Below are positions 1-11,189 of a stretch of 64,000 nucleotides of DNA, piece by piece (the first letter of the stretch is position 1; every line of letters starts with the position of its first letter). The translations under genes were made by a program, and so were the position numbers. The stretch lies in the NCBI GenBank assembly GCA_018136815.1, contig CM030932.1, positions 8,866,001 through 8,930,000 on the forward strand, read 5' to 3'. The stretch comes from Isochrysis galbana. Its lineage: Eukaryota; Haptophyta; Isochrysidales; Isochrysidaceae. Below the pieces are notes generated by a model that was given only the letters and a program-made list of their open reading frames with translations, was not told the DNA's origin and ran no database searches.

Positions 1-503
1 CCACAGCCGTCTGGCGGGAGGACTACATGCACCAAGACTTGGACCTTTGGTCATGGGGAGACTTGTCGGCGGGAGAGATGGCACTCCTCACAAAAGCGGG
101 CGTACAGTTTGCTCCTCTCTGAAGCGGAGTTTCTCGAGCAATTCGAGGTCACGCATCGGGGATCACCAACTCCTAACCTCGCCTGAACAACGTAAAATAA
201 GATAAGGTCGTGTGCGAAGAAATGATACGTTGCCAACCATTGTCTCGTGGCGTTGTGCGCTGGCCGTGCAGACGATGTGAATGTTTTTTGATGGTACAAC
301 CTATGGCTCAAAGGCATGGCTGTGATGGTAACCGGTAGAACTATCGTTAAAGCGATAGGGCCATGGAGCGCGCGCCGCTCCTCTCCTGCCGTCCCCCCCG
401 CCGCGCCAAGGCAAGAAGCGTTCATTGGTCCCACCCCTCACGCCTCACGTGTCACTTGGGGGGGGCAAAGGGTTCAATCATCACCACCCAATAAATAAAA
501 TAA
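1..503. other. Intergenic, nothing recognised
   Basis: No reading frame here has recognisable protein character. The stretch ends in a short AT-rich run that leads into the dispersed repeat starting at about 504. Confidence 0.5.
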
Positions 504-870
504 TTAATGTTATATCCTAGCCAACCCCACTAGCTAATTGGACACAACTTTTCCGTCCCGGAATCCCGCCATGCCTGACGAGCCAGGTGTCCGAAGGCTA
601 CCGGGGGGAGGGGGCACCGCCCCCTCCCCCCGATATTCGACCTCCCCCCAGTGCACGCACCGACCCCGCGCACCCCAACACGTCCTCTCCTCGAGTCCAC
701 GCTGGGGGAAACCCCTTTCGGGTAAAAACAACGCAGGGGGGGGGGGGCACTCATGAATAGGAGCCCAGAAACGCTAATCTCTCCTCGCAAGAGCGAGTGG
801 CCGCGGCGAGCCGCGGCCCTTCCCTCCTGGTTCTGAGACCAAAAGCGTTCAATTATCCCCATCCCTGCTG
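504..870. repeat. Dispersed repeat family A, copy 1 (first part)
   Basis: The block starts with an AATTAA-like run, then GTTATATCCTAGCCAACCCC, and continues through a G-rich tract. A near-identical block occurs at about 28187-28535 and a shorter one at 46475-46585. All three copies are preceded by AT-rich AATTAA-like sequence. Copy 2 continues directly into sequence that in this copy appears only at 1990-2330, so about 1.1 kb has been inserted here or deleted there. No coding capacity was recognised. Confidence 0.8.
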
Positions 871-1015
871 ACACCTTTCATTGTCACCTGGAGGTTACTT
901 GAGTCAACTTGACCCTTCACATGTTGAAACACACACGTGGTCTGACTCCATTCACTCGATTTGGGGCAGGGTGGATATATCGTTGAAATCACGATATCTC
1001 ATGATATCCCATGTT
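839..1015. repeat. Dispersed repeat family B, copy 1
   Basis: About 170 bp containing AAAAGCGTTCAATTATCCCC and a CTCGATTTGGGGCAGGGT segment. It matches 15660-15830 at high identity with small indels. It lies inside the interruption of repeat A and may be one end of the inserted sequence. The motif AAAGCGTTCAATYAYC also occurs in reverse orientation around 1865-1980. Confidence 0.75.
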
Positions 1016-1575
1016 GGTTTTCCCCTCCAAAGAAAATTGATCGAATTCCTTTGAAAGCGATCGTTTTTTTTTTTGTCAAGAGCCTGGTGCGCGCTTTCAG
1101 AACTGCCCCCTCTATGTTGTTGTCAGTTTGATTGACCAGAGCAAGCATTTCCTGTGGAGTTATGTGTCCGACGCTATCCCGGGTGAAAAGGAGCAGACTG
1201 AATCCTGGGCCCTGTCCCTGCACCCTCAGTATGATTTGGCGATTCAGTGTGATGACGAGGCCCATGCCGTACACGTCGTAGTAATTCACTGGAACGCGAT
1301 TGGGAGGGGTGGTGTCGCTCAAGCTCACGGACGCCAGAACCCTCTTGTGCACTTCGTCAACGACCGCCTGTGCGTTGTCGTCAGCCCTGACTTCGAACCC
1401 CTGCATGACCGCGGACGTGAGGCACGAGAAGCCCTCTACAGGGGATCGTGCGTACAAGTTGCAAATGGATTGGAAGGCGTTGTCTGTCGCGTCGGGGAAG
1501 AAGGTGACCGGGAGAGTGGCGGAGCGGGTGGGGGTGACGGGGGCAGGGACAGATTCAAATCATCGATCGTATCTG
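999..1575 (-). CDS. Hypothetical protein fragment, no recognised domain
   Basis: The minus strand is open from an in-frame stop near 1575 down to 999, about 190 codons. No ATG is evident near the 5' end of the open frame, so this may be an internal or terminal exon. The translation has balanced composition and alternating hydrophobic stretches (for example VNYYDVYGMGLVITLNRQII and GFSLLLFTRDSVGHI), unlike the low-complexity frames around it. I do not recognise a family. The 3' end overlaps repeat family B, which suggests truncation or a mobile-element origin. It could also be a chance open frame. Confidence 0.3.
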
Positions 1576-1824
1576 AAACCCGAGTAGTATGGCTCGTCTT
1601 CCATGGAGACACACCTTTTGGCGCACATGCCTTGGTCGAAGACGTTATTGCACAGTGTATCGGGTGTGATGACGCTGCAGCCTAGCCTCGATTGGTTGGC
1701 CTTCTCCATGAGAGGACCTGCCGTTCCTTTGTTTTTTTTTACCCTCAAGGTCGTCCAGAAAGGTTCATTTCCTTGTGCTCTTGGGAGGTGGTGCGCTTGG
1801 CGTGCGCTTCCCCACCTGCTGCGG

Positions 1825-1985
1825 GGGTGATGGTGATTGAACGCGTTCCACGTGTAGGCTGATGGTGATTGAACGCTTTTTCCATGCGGTGGGGGTGATG
1901 GTGATTGAGCGCGTTCCACGTGTAGGCTGATGGTGATTGAACGCTTTTCCATGCGGTGGGTGATGGTGATTGAGCGCTTCTCGCC
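1825..1985. repeat. Minisatellite, ~70-bp unit
   Basis: Two and a part copies of a unit built from GATGGTGATTGAACGC, then CGTTCCACGTGTAGGCT, then the same GATGGTGATTGAACGC with CCATGCGGTG. Copies differ by a few substitutions and indels. Confidence 0.85.
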
Positions 1986-2330
1986 TTGGCGCCCCCGTCT
2001 TCTCTTACCCAAACGGGGCGAGAAGACACGTAAACGCCGGAGGGGAGAGCTGCCACTCCCCCCTCCCCTCCCTCTTCCCTTTTCCTCCTCTCTTCCCTGC
2101 GGCGGGGGCCCATGGCGCGCGCCTGCGGCCCCTCTTCAGGTCCCCAGGAGGCCGGCAGGGGCCTGGGAGCGCAGCTCAGGGGGCAGGTGAGGCTGGGGCA
2201 TGGCCCTGGCCCCTCCTGCCTCTCCATCGCTGGCTCTCGAGCCCCTGCCAGTCGACTGGAGCTGGCTGGGGGCTCCTGATCAGGGGGGCCCAGGGGGAGG
2301 AGGGGCTGGTCAGAGGGATGGGCTGGCCAC
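1986..2330. repeat. Dispersed repeat family A, copy 1 (second part)
   Basis: This GC-rich block begins near CCCGTCTTCTCTTACCCAAA and ends near the CTGATCAGGGGGGCCC segment. It is about 95% identical to 28538-28870, where it directly follows the first part of family A. It is separated from that part here by about 1.1 kb. Confidence 0.8.
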
Positions 2331-3278
2331 GACAGGCCAGGGCGGGCGAATCAGGCGTGCCTGTGGGTAATCATCACCACCCAACATGCAACACGTGAAC
2401 ATGTGCGAAAAAGCGTTCAAGAGTAACATGTAGAAGCACAAATACAAATACGAATGCACGTACGTAAAGGTGGCGTTCCGACGCGACCTAATGAATAGGA
2501 ATAGGCAAGCATCTCAGGCTTCTCTATGATCTATGATGAACTGAGAAAGATGATCCTCGATCATACATACACATACAAAAACACAAAAACATTGACGATG
2601 AGTGAAGAGTACGTCAAAACAATGTCGAGGGTAAGGGTAAGAAAAAATGGGCTTCTTCTAGTACGCCTGAGGCAGAGCCAGTGGAAATATGGCACGGGCG
2701 ACGAAGCTCATAACCCCGTCGTCTGCCAACCGTACATTCGTTTTCTCTCTCTGCTGCGAAGGCGGCAGGCGGCAGTGGCGAGTGTGGGTGGTAACGACCC
2801 AGAAGTCCACCGACCGCCGCCTCCGCACGATGGTTGTTCTCCGTCTGGCCCGGTAGGTCGCCGGCGGGGCCCACGTCTGCGTCTGCGCTGCTGCCCCGCT
2901 ACCAATCCAGGCGCTAAAACTAGAACATTTGACATTTGTTTTGAGTCGCTGCCAAAACCCCCTCTAAATCAAGTTGAGACGTTTTTCGAACCCCTCGAAC
3001 GAATGAGGCCTTAAGCGCAAGCATCAGTCCTACTTTACTTCCTGTCGCACTCGTTGGCCCCGGCCAGGTTCCAGGTTTTCGCGTCTGCGTTTGACCTGCC
3101 CAAATTTCTTTCGAAAATTTCGGTGTTATTTGCTGATTTTCGGACAGGCTTGTCCTAATTTTCGAGGTTCGAGCGAGCCCCACCGCCTACGCACCGCCGC
3201 ACCCGTGCTACCTTGCCTTAGCTTAGACCGTAGACGAGCTCACCATTTGCCGTCGTAGACGGTGCGGGCGAGCACCAT
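2331..3278. other. Intergenic, no gene recognised
   Basis: A 162-codon open frame starting at 2526 has no family character and is not supported. The right end is the clean insertion site of the MITE at 3279. Confidence 0.5.
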
Positions 3279-4214
3279 TAGGGGTAGGTAAAAATATGTA
3301 CATATCGTACTACGTATTTGGGCCCTTCCTGGGCGAGTCTACATATTTGGGGGGGGGGCGGCGTATCTCCCTACATATTTGCGTATCTCCCTACATATTT
3401 GGGGGGGGCGGGGCGTATCTCCTACATATGTTGGGCCCACTCGCGCGGGGAGGGGGGGGGGGGGCACGCGGGAATGAAATGACCGTTTTGTTCGGTGAGT
3501 CGCAACGGCGCGAACGAGTACGTGATACTTTCACGTGTTTCTTTAAGACTTGGTGGAGGGGGCGGAGGGCGGTGGCAACAAGTGGCGGGAGCGACGGGCG
3601 GCGAGCGTCATGCCGCCAAATGACAGCCAAGCCGGTCACGCCACTCTCCCCTTCCCCTCGCCCCTCTGCCCCTGCCCCATGCGTGCTGACCCGTGCCCGC
3701 ACATCTCCCTCGCCCTTGCAGGTCAGCGAGGCCGCAAACGCCGCTGCACGAGCCGCGTTGCGTGGCGTGGGAGCGGCGGCAGTGATGCTGCGAGCCCCAC
3801 GTCCGCACGCGAGGTCGACGGCGGCGACTGCTTTCCCTGTCTGATCAAGTTGAATCGTCTGTGCTGTTGCGCTACAATGGCAACAAGCGCGCAGGAGAAG
3901 GACGCGCGTGATGTGGGCGTGTGTGTGTGAGCATGTTGTAGTATAGCATCTTGTCTTTTTATGCTGTTGTCTATCTATACTCTCTATGTATGGTCTATCT
4001 ACATGAAAAACACCTTTAGATAGTAGATAAGTAGGTGTTCGGAGATCTCGGAGTGCGTGAGCGCGTTAGCTTACTTAGTAGAAAAGCAGAAAACTTGACT
4101 ACATAACTACATATTTTCTACATATTTCATATTTGGGCGTGGAGTCTACATATTTTCAACATATTTCAGCGACATATTTGGGCGATTTTTTCTACATATT
4201 TTTACCTACCCCTA
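3279..4214. mobile_element. Non-autonomous hAT-type element (MITE), 936 bp
   Basis: The ends are inverted: the left end reads TAGGGGTAGGTAAAAATATG and the right end is its reverse complement. The element is flanked by a perfect 8-bp direct repeat AGCACCAT (3271-3278 and 4215-4222), the target duplication length of hAT transposases. Both subterminal regions carry many CTACATATTTGGG-like motifs. The interior has no transposase, only GC-rich sequence with unconvincing open frames. The first ten TIR bases (TAGGGGTAGG) are shared with the element at 55346-56205, so both probably belong to one TIR lineage moved in trans. Confidence 0.92.
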
Positions 4215-5209
4215 AGCACCATCGACCACCTACCGCCGGGCGTGGTTAAGGCGCGCGCCAGTTCGCCACCCGCGCTTTGCACGATAGCGCAGAGCGACAT
4301 CCCTCGTGTAAGTCGACTTCAAACACTGCCAGGGCCCCTCTCGCCTATCGCGGCTGACATCGATCTACGCCGGGATACTTACTACTTACTCCTCCGCCAG
4401 CTTGAATTGAAGAGCCCACAGGCGCGCAGGTGCCATGTGCGGCTTCACGGGCTAGGGCTGGACATATCTGAGGCCCCCAACACCTCAAACCCGACGAGGC
4501 GATCGCTGGACTCCTAGACTTTGGGGGGGGAAGGGGGGGGGGGGGGCGGAGTGGCAGAGGGGACCGCCAGAGAGCCCTTCTAGGGCTCCGCCAGCGGCCA
4601 GCGTGAAAATCAAACCGTGAATTGGACCAAAGTACGATGAATTCGTGCTACTTTGCAAACTCCAATTTTTGAGGTGCCCCGCACCTCCGCCACCGTGAAA
4701 ATCGGACCGTGAAACTCAGATTTTCGGACCCCAATTTTCTCTCGGGGTTCGAATGCGTAGGCCCTGAACCCCTGCCCGTCCGTCCACACCGTCGATCATC
4801 GATGTTCGGCGCGAAGATCTTCCAAACATTCCCGAGGCGTTTGCAGTTCGTTCGACCGCTCGCTTTCCCCGGGTTTGGGTCCCTCCGTCGCCGACACACC
4901 CAAGGAGAACTCCATCCCATCCGATCAGGGGGCGTGATTGGGGTGGAGAGTGATGGATGACTCGGGGAGGAGGCGTCGGCGCGCGGGGGGCGGGGGATGA
5001 TTGGGGGAGGAGGGGGGGGGGGGGGCGTCCCAAGGAGAACTCCATCGGATCAACGGCGTAATTACCTTAGTGAGGCCGACAGGCGCGGGGCGGGGGGGGG
5101 GGGGGGGGCGCGGGGCGGGGGGGGGGGGGGTGGCAGACGCCAACTTGGGCGCTGCAACGCCCCCGCCCCCCCCCGCCCCCCCCTACCCCGCCTTCTCCAT
5201 CCTCGGGGC
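4215..5209. other. Intergenic, GC-rich, no gene recognised
   Basis: Contains several poly-G runs (around 4520, 5010, 5095 and 5120) and a duplicated CCAAGGAGAACTCCATC motif at about 4900 and 5033. The segment CCAATTTTCTCTCGGGG near 4731 recurs near 13890. No coding frame looks real. Confidence 0.5.
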
Positions 5210-6006
5210 GCGTAGTTTTTGATAGGGAAGCAGACGGAGAGAGGGAGAGAAGACAAGGAAGAGTCGCACCAACGACGAGAAGAGAGTACAATCCACAGGG
5301 AGAGAGAGAAGTCGACGAGAGGTTCACTCCTCTCCCTCTCGCCTCTCCCCGCCCCGCCCCTCCCTACTCTCCTCTCCTGATTGCTCCGTCGCCCTCTTCT
5401 TTCTTCTCTCATGCTCTGCCTCTCGTTCTCTGCCTCCTCCTCCTCGTCCCGCGCGAGAAGGCCACAATCTTCGCACCCCCAGTCGGCTCCGGCCTCAAGA
5501 AAAAAGATCCAATTCTCACAGGCGACTCTTCTCACTCTCTGGACTCTCTCGCGCAGCAGAGAGAGAGAGACAACCACCTCCCTCCCTCGCCACGAGCCAC
5601 ACTCTCTCGAGTCGCCCCGCGCTCACTCTCACGTACTTGTGGAGCCTCTATACATTCTCAGCAGTACCCAGCGCCTCCCGACGAAAACGATGGCCTCCGC
5701 CCCCTCTCTTCGCCGCGGGGGCGGGGGCGGGGGGGGGAGAAGGGCTCCCTTTGTGGCGTCTTGTCGCCCCCCCCCCTCCCCGTCGAGCAGTCCAGTGGGG
5801 GGGGGGGGGGGGCCGCGCGGGGGGAGGGGGGAGAACGTCCAAGGCGCCAATCCCCGGCCTCGCCCCACCCCGCCCTCTCCCCACCCCCTCCGGCTCTGCC
5901 CGCCCCTCCCCCCCACCCCACCCCATCCTCCGCACCACTCCCCACCCTACCACCACCGTCCGGTCGGCCTGCATCCACTGCTACAGAGCGCGAGCGTCAG
6001 TTCGAG
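5210..6006. promoter_or_regulatory. Purine/pyrimidine-rich upstream region of the 6007 gene
   Basis: Long GA-rich runs (5230-5320), then CT-rich (5330-5640) and C-rich (5850-5950) runs lead up to the ATG at 6007. The same kind of tract precedes GCN2, the dynein gene, ABCE1 and the four-TM gene. A promoter/5'UTR role is inferred from that recurrence. No TATA box is evident. Confidence 0.35.
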
Positions 6007-6660
6007 ATGGTGAGCGTCGCAGCAGTGCACCCTGCCTACATGGTCTACCCTGCCGATGCCGTCGCCGCCGCGCCTCTCGCGCCAAACAGCTCGTTTGAGT
6101 GGATGACGCGCTACTTCCTCCCAAACATCCCGCACGCACTCGCGTATCCTGTGGTACCAGCTCAGACTGAGGTGACCGCGATGCAGCATCCGCCTTGTAT
6201 GACCGCGAACCACCCGAGCACCGAGATTGCGCGCGTCAAGTGCGATGCGCAGCGCAGCAGCGTGTCCGGACATCCTCCGCAGTGCATGTGCTCGTGTCTG
6301 CTGCTCGGCCTGGGGAACGTGTGCGAGGGCACCGTTGCTCGCAAGCGCCTTCGCACCGGGCTGGGTGTGAAGCAGCATGACTTTGAGATGGATATGGATG
6401 AGAGCTCTCTTCATCCGAGCTTGGATATGAATGCGATGCCTCATATCGTGGTTCCGTCCGCGCCGGTTAAGGACCCGATTGCCCAGCCGCCGACGTCGAT
6501 GGTCTTGACTAAGAGGAAATCGGCCGAGAGGCCGACGTCGCCGATGCCGACGTCGATCATCGCACTTTCTTCCATCAAATCCCTGTCACGATCTCAGCTG
6601 GCCGCCTTTGTGGCGGACGTGCTCGAGGGCCGCCGGAGCACTCTCGGTGAGCTGACGTAG
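6007..6660 (+). CDS. Hypothetical protein, 217 aa
   Basis: Uninterrupted ATG-to-TAG frame starting MVSVAAVHPAYMVYP, preceded by a long CT-rich tract as at the confident genes. The frame is open further upstream, but that part is pure low complexity, so the start at 6007 was chosen. The N-terminal third is hydrophobic and aromatic, the middle contains a Cys-rich stretch around QCMCSCLLLGLGNVC, and a basic KRKSAERP segment could be a nuclear signal. The C-terminus (SLSRSQLAAFVADVLEGR) looks like a short amphipathic helix. No family was recognised. Composition is balanced, unlike the shadow frames nearby. A single-exon nuclear or regulatory protein is one possibility, but the function is unknown. 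Confidence 0.5.
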   Translation: MVSVAAVHPAYMVYPADAVAAAPLAPNSSFEWMTRYFLPNIPHALAYPVVPAQTEVTAMQHPPCMTANHPSTEIARVKCDAQRSSVSGHPPQCMCSCLLLGLGNVCEGTVARKRLRTGLGVKQHDFEMDMDESSLHPSLDMNAMPHIVVPSAPVKDPIAQPPTSMVLTKRKSAERPTSPMPTSIIALSSIKSLSRSQLAAFVADVLEGRRSTLGELT

Positions 6661-8100
6661 GAAGCGGTGGGATTTGTCATTGAAACGACAACCGCATGCC
6701 TGAATTCTCGTGCCCGGGCTCAACGTGCCGTTCCCCACCCCGAGGCACAGCTGAGGGACGCGTACGTCAAGCGAAGCTGCTCGATTCCGTGTCAGCCGGA
6801 GCCACGTAGCTATCATCGAGATTGATGAGCCATGCCAGACCCGCACTTGGCGGAGCAGATTTCTCGCGAGCGGTGCTGCTGCACGAGTCGGCTGCGCCTC
6901 ATCCTGGGGGGTAATTGCTTGCGATGCTCGTCCTGAGAGACAAGGGTATCCTGATCATTCTATTGGGCTGATCTCGGGGTCGGTCGATGACGAGCGCTCG
7001 GGCATTCACACAGCGACGTCATGCAAACGGGCAAGATAAGACACTACGGCCTACAACTAATACTTCAACTACTACTACTTTCCTGCTTCAAACTACTTCG
7101 ACTACTACGACTCTTCTCTACGTTACGAAGAGACTGTTCCATACTCGGCGGACTCCGGCTCTCGAGGCGTTCTCGGCACCTGCACTGTGCCTGCCGCCCA
7201 ACCTCGCGTCTTGCATAGGTTCTGGCATGCACAAAAGAAGATTCAAATGCGCAATATGCCAACGACCATGGTTGATGGTTTGCCCTTTTCGGAAACGACG
7301 AAGCGATGCACAAGAGCCGTTTTCCCTGTACGTTGTTCGAGCGTAATCTTGCGAGGATCCACGCCTAAGAGTACTGGATGCATGCATATGGAGCGGCGCT
7401 CCTCAAGAGGTGCACCTGTGAAGGAATACTAGGTGCCGGCACTAGATGGCTGTTGCCAGGTCTTGCTTGTTCTTCGTGATGTTGGCAATGCGGAGCTCGC
7501 CTCCTCAGCACATGCTGTTGCCGACGGAAGCCGCGCCTGCGGAGAAAGGAGGGCGCTTAGACTCACGACTGCAACTTCTAACTTCTTTGGTTGGTCTTCT
7601 GGGGCTTGGTCCAGGGGTAGGGCTTGGCACAGGGAAGAGGGGAGAGCACTCCACGAATGATATAGTGGTGCTTCAGACCCTGGTTTGTACGGACTTGCTA
7701 TGTGTGTTTGTGTGGGGGTCTCCTAGACGTTTAGGTGTATGTGAGGATTACGCGTGTCCTCTCTAAACTACTTGTGCTTGTGCGCGAGAGTGTGATCTGG
7801 CGCGGGGCTCAGTTTTCATACTCATTACTTGTTATTGATATGCAAAACAAGACGTTTTCATATCCTCGCTGCACACGCAGCCTTTTGGACCTACTACTCT
7901 CACGCATGTGCATCTCACTGTTATCGTCGAACCGATAGAGTCATGGAGCGCGTGCTGCTGCTCCCCTCCTCCCCTGCCGCCCAACCCGCCGCGACGGACG
8001 ATCGGCTCTTGCTCTTGACCGACGAGGCGCCACCGACGCGCCAACGGGAGGGCGCCATGCCCGCACAGGTGCGGACGAGCCACGGCCCGTGCCAACTCTA
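6661..8100. other. Intergenic, no gene recognised
   Basis: Ordinary composition. A CTACTACTA-like simple repeat lies at about 7055-7120. Short open frames are present on both strands, none with family character. Confidence 0.45.
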
Positions 8101-8319
8101 GACAACAGCACATCAATGGGGTCAGCATGGCGCGCTCTGTTGCGGGTAGGGGGAGTCCGTCCCCGCGCCCGAGAGGGCCAGTTTCCCCCCTCTCCCTCTC
8201 CCCCGCCGGGATCCCCCAAAGCTCCGTTTCGGTTTCGGCCGAAGGCCCGCCTCAGCGGCCACCTCCCTTCACCCCCCCGCCTTTTTTTTTGGTATTCCCG
8301 AGGACCGCTGCCCCGGGCC

Positions 8320-8475
8320 GCGGGGGAGACCTCCCCCCGGTATCTCCCCTCCGGTATCTCCCCTCCGGTATCTCCCCTCCGGTCTCCCCCCCCGGTCTCT
8401 CCCCTCCGGTATCTCCCCTCCGGTCTCTCCCCTCCGGTATCTCCCCTCCGGTCTCTCCCCTTCGGTCTCTTCCGG
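8320..8475. repeat. Minisatellite, 10-bp CTCCGGTATC-type unit
   Basis: Around fourteen tandem copies of a CTCCCCTCCGGTATCTCC pattern with TATC/TCTC variants. All frames are stop-free because of the composition. It is not treated as a gene. Confidence 0.9.
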
Positions 8476-8624
8476 CGGCGCCCGCCTCCTCCCTCCAGCG
8501 GCACCCGCCTCCCCTGCCACACCCCCTCCTCGCTCTCCGTATGGGGTGAGTGCTGGGGGTGCCCTGGGCAGGACTCCCGGGGGCGGGATCGCGTAGCCGA
8601 ACGCATGGAGGAAAGCAGCCATGG

Positions 8625-8725
8625 GAGCGGCCAGCAGCCATGCAAGCAGCCATGCAAGCAGCCCCATGCAAGCACCCCATGCAAGCAGCCAGAGCAAGCA
8701 GCCAGAGCAAGCCCCGCACAGCTAC
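8625..8725. repeat. Short tandem repeat, GCCATGCAAGCA type
   Basis: About eight imperfect copies of a 10-14 bp unit (CATGCAAGCAGC and AGAGCAAGCAGC variants). No gene accompanies it. Confidence 0.85.
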
Positions 8726-8780
8726 CATTAGGCCACAAGGGGCATAGAGGAAAAGCCACAGAGCAGAGCACCCAACCCCT

Positions 8781-9460
8781 GAAAGCGCACGCCGTAGGTA
8801 GGTGTTAAACATCGAGAATGGGCCATCATGTGAATATATTGTTGTATAAATATGTCGCATTCGCGATCGACCTCGTCCGCGGCCTTCAACTTTACTCGTT
8901 AGTCGTTCTTTACTCGATAGGCGTTCTACGCGCCGCTCGTCGCTCGTAACTCATCACTCGCTCCTTGCCTGTTTGCGCCTCCCTGTGGCCCGTGCGTCCT
9001 GATTCCCAGGCCTGGTCCTTGTGCTTTGCGATCGCCTGGGTCCCTCCTTGCCGCATTTTCCCCCGCGCTCGTCCTCGTTTTCGTCGCAGGTGGTCACCGT
9101 CGTGGGTTTGCCCCAGCGGTTAAGCCTACCCACGCGCCCTTGTTGTCATCAGTGCACGGGAAGTCTTGTAGATTCCCTCCTTACTTCTACTAACTCTTCC
9201 CTTGTAACTGTCGATCGCATCGGCTCTCCCGTCGTATCGTCGCTCCTCTCCCGTCGCCCCGTCACTCTCCTCTCGGCTTCTCTTTCTTGTTTTCCCATTC
9301 CCCGTGTGTTCCCCGCGTGAGTGGGGAAGGATACGTGAATGTGAGGGGAAGTGGGGTTAGGGGTTGTGTGAGCGTGACAGTTTGTCCTTGGTAGTCGTTC
9401 TTTCGTTTCCGTCGTTCGTTCCCGCTCGTCCGTTCTCGCTTTCGTCCCGTTCTCGCTCAT
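8781..9460. other. Intergenic, no gene recognised
   Basis: Contains a GTCGTTCTTT/TCTCGCTC-rich section. The sequence CGTCCCGTTCTCGCTC near 9443 recurs at about 10068, so this may be the border of the retroelement debris that follows. Confidence 0.4.
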
Positions 9461-10060
9461 ACATTACGACGGCATTGAATTCTCGGAGAAATCAGTATTG
9501 ATAAGAACGATAGACAGGTACACGACACTAAGCAAGGCACTACTATTTGCGAATACGACAGACTCGGCTAGGACCGCCCAAGCAGGCATGGGCAGACAGC
9601 CGAAGAAAAGGATCGACATGAACGATATATACCCTTTGTTCACACTAGGTGCAAGAGGAAAGCTAGAACCAAGTCTAGAGCTGCAAACCTTGACCACCTC
9701 GATGGGGGTGGCACATATAATTGCCGAGGGACCCGTACCAGAACAACTCTGAGACGAGATACACCTCGTTTGGATATAAACCCACCGAGACACAATAGCG
9801 ACAAGCAAGGGCGAGAAAGACGAGCAAGCCCGTGACCCGACAAGCACAAGATGACAATTGACCAACAACAGGCCTGCCCGGAACCCGCGCTTTGAACCAG
9901 GCTCGTGGTAGCGCACCCGAGCCGAACCCCGGATACCGAAGACAAAGGAATGAAGGGGGGAAGGGGAGGAGGTGGAGGAAAGGGAAGTTAAGGGCGGTGG
10001 CGGCAGGGATGGGGAAGTACCCTAGTCTAGTAGGTGTGTAGCCCGGAATCTTTAGATGTT
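9461..10060 (+). pseudogene. Retroelement-like 3' end fragment
   Basis: A short frame at 9498-9752 encodes TLSKALLFANTTDSAR followed by GMGRQPKKRIDMND. A second copy of the same peptide, differing at scattered positions and broken by an A-run frameshift, lies at 27935-28090. Conservation at the peptide level in two diverged copies suggests an ancestral mobile-element protein. Downstream, the GAACCCCGGATAC-like segment, an AAGGAATGAAGGGGGGAAGG tract and a TAGTAGGTGTGTAGCCC tail resemble 62690-62910, as expected for 3' ends of one retroelement family. No reverse transcriptase domain is visible in this copy. Confidence 0.45.
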
Positions 10061-11100
10061 TTTTTTTTCGTCCCGTTCTCGCTCTCGCTACTCGTCAACA
10101 ACACTCACTCTACAACACACCTCTCAACGACACACTCGCGCACTCACCCTCGCCCCGCTCTCGTCCTCGCTATGTCCGCCCCATCGCCACGCCCTGCCTC
10201 TCCTAAGTCCTAAGCCCGCCTCCCTGCCCCCTCTGGAGGCGGGTGAGCCCGTCATTGGCCATCTCCCAACTTCCGCCGCGCCTCTCGCCGCTTCCCTTCC
10301 ATCCCCTCAGTTCCCATCTGAGGTAGTGGTAACCTCGGATCCGTCAGGTGAAGAATCTGCCTCCGCGCGTCCCGCGCCGGACCTGTCAAAGGGGCCCCAC
10401 AGTCCCAAGTCCACAGAGTCGGGCCCGCTGCCCGCTGCCCGCTCTGCCCGTCCTTCTCGCCGAAACCTCCGAACCCCTCGCCACTGCGCGCGTCAAGGCA
10501 GTAGCCACCATCCTCGCGGACCCTTCGGAGTCCGTAGCTGCGCCTCCATCCGCGCCTCCGTCGCCCTCCGACGCAGAGGAGGGCGGGCATGAGCCCGCCC
10601 TCACTGACACCCATAGGGAGGAGGCTGCTGAAACCTACCCCCCCTCGGAGTCCGACGAAGCCTCTCCGCCTCTCCACCGCTGCCATCGGACTCAGAAGGG
10701 GCCTATGAGCCCTACCGAGTCCATGCTACTCGCGGCACAACCGTCCCGACCGCCCCATGCCCCCGCGTCCTTGTCGAGGAGGATGCCGGGATCCGTATTC
10801 CCAACCCCCACCGCCGTCTCCCAAGCCACACCACGCCGCCTTAACCGCCCACGTCAGCGATGTCGCCAGACGTCCCCCAGCTCCTCCTCGTCCCTCCCCA
10901 CTCCCCTCGTTCATACACAATTCCTTCTCTCTTATTTATGATCCACAGCTCCACCTACACCACCACAGCTGCCAACACGCTCCATGGCCCACCAGCTCCC
11001 CAGATCCAACTCGTCACCTCGTGGCGATAGGGGCCACCGTCGACTGTGGGACATCGCTCCCATGCTGCCCGCCAGCTGCCAGCTGTGCGGAAATCCTCAA
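10061..11100 (+). pseudogene. Proline/serine-rich gag-like fragment, frameshifted
   Basis: From the ATG near 10171 the peptide starts MSAPSPRPASPK and then meets a stop, because TCCTAAG is tandemly duplicated at 10201-10214. After the duplication the same protein resumes in another frame (SLPPLEAGEPVIGHLPTS) and continues Pro/Ser-rich to about 10940 with further frame changes. An inverted copy at 45672-45905 has a single TCCTAAG, and there the peptide reads through continuously, which shows that the duplication is the lesion. The Pro/Ser/Ala-rich, sequence-variable character fits a retroelement gag N-terminus, but no zinc knuckle or polymerase is visible. The assignment is an inference. Confidence 0.45.
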
Positions 11101-11189
11101 CTTATAAATTTTTTGGATCGTTGCTGCGCTCCGCCGGGGCGGGGTGGGGGGTAGGGTCGGTCTGTGCGCTTGGCTCCTAGGCGAGGACT

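Noticed and set aside
4740-4765. GGGTTCGAATGCG as a tRNA B-box
   Set aside because: No A-box or foldable cloverleaf lies upstream in the right window.
8089-8808. 239-codon plus-strand and 276-codon minus-strand frames
   Set aside because: Both derive from the 10-bp minisatellite and low-complexity GC-rich sequence; there is no family character.
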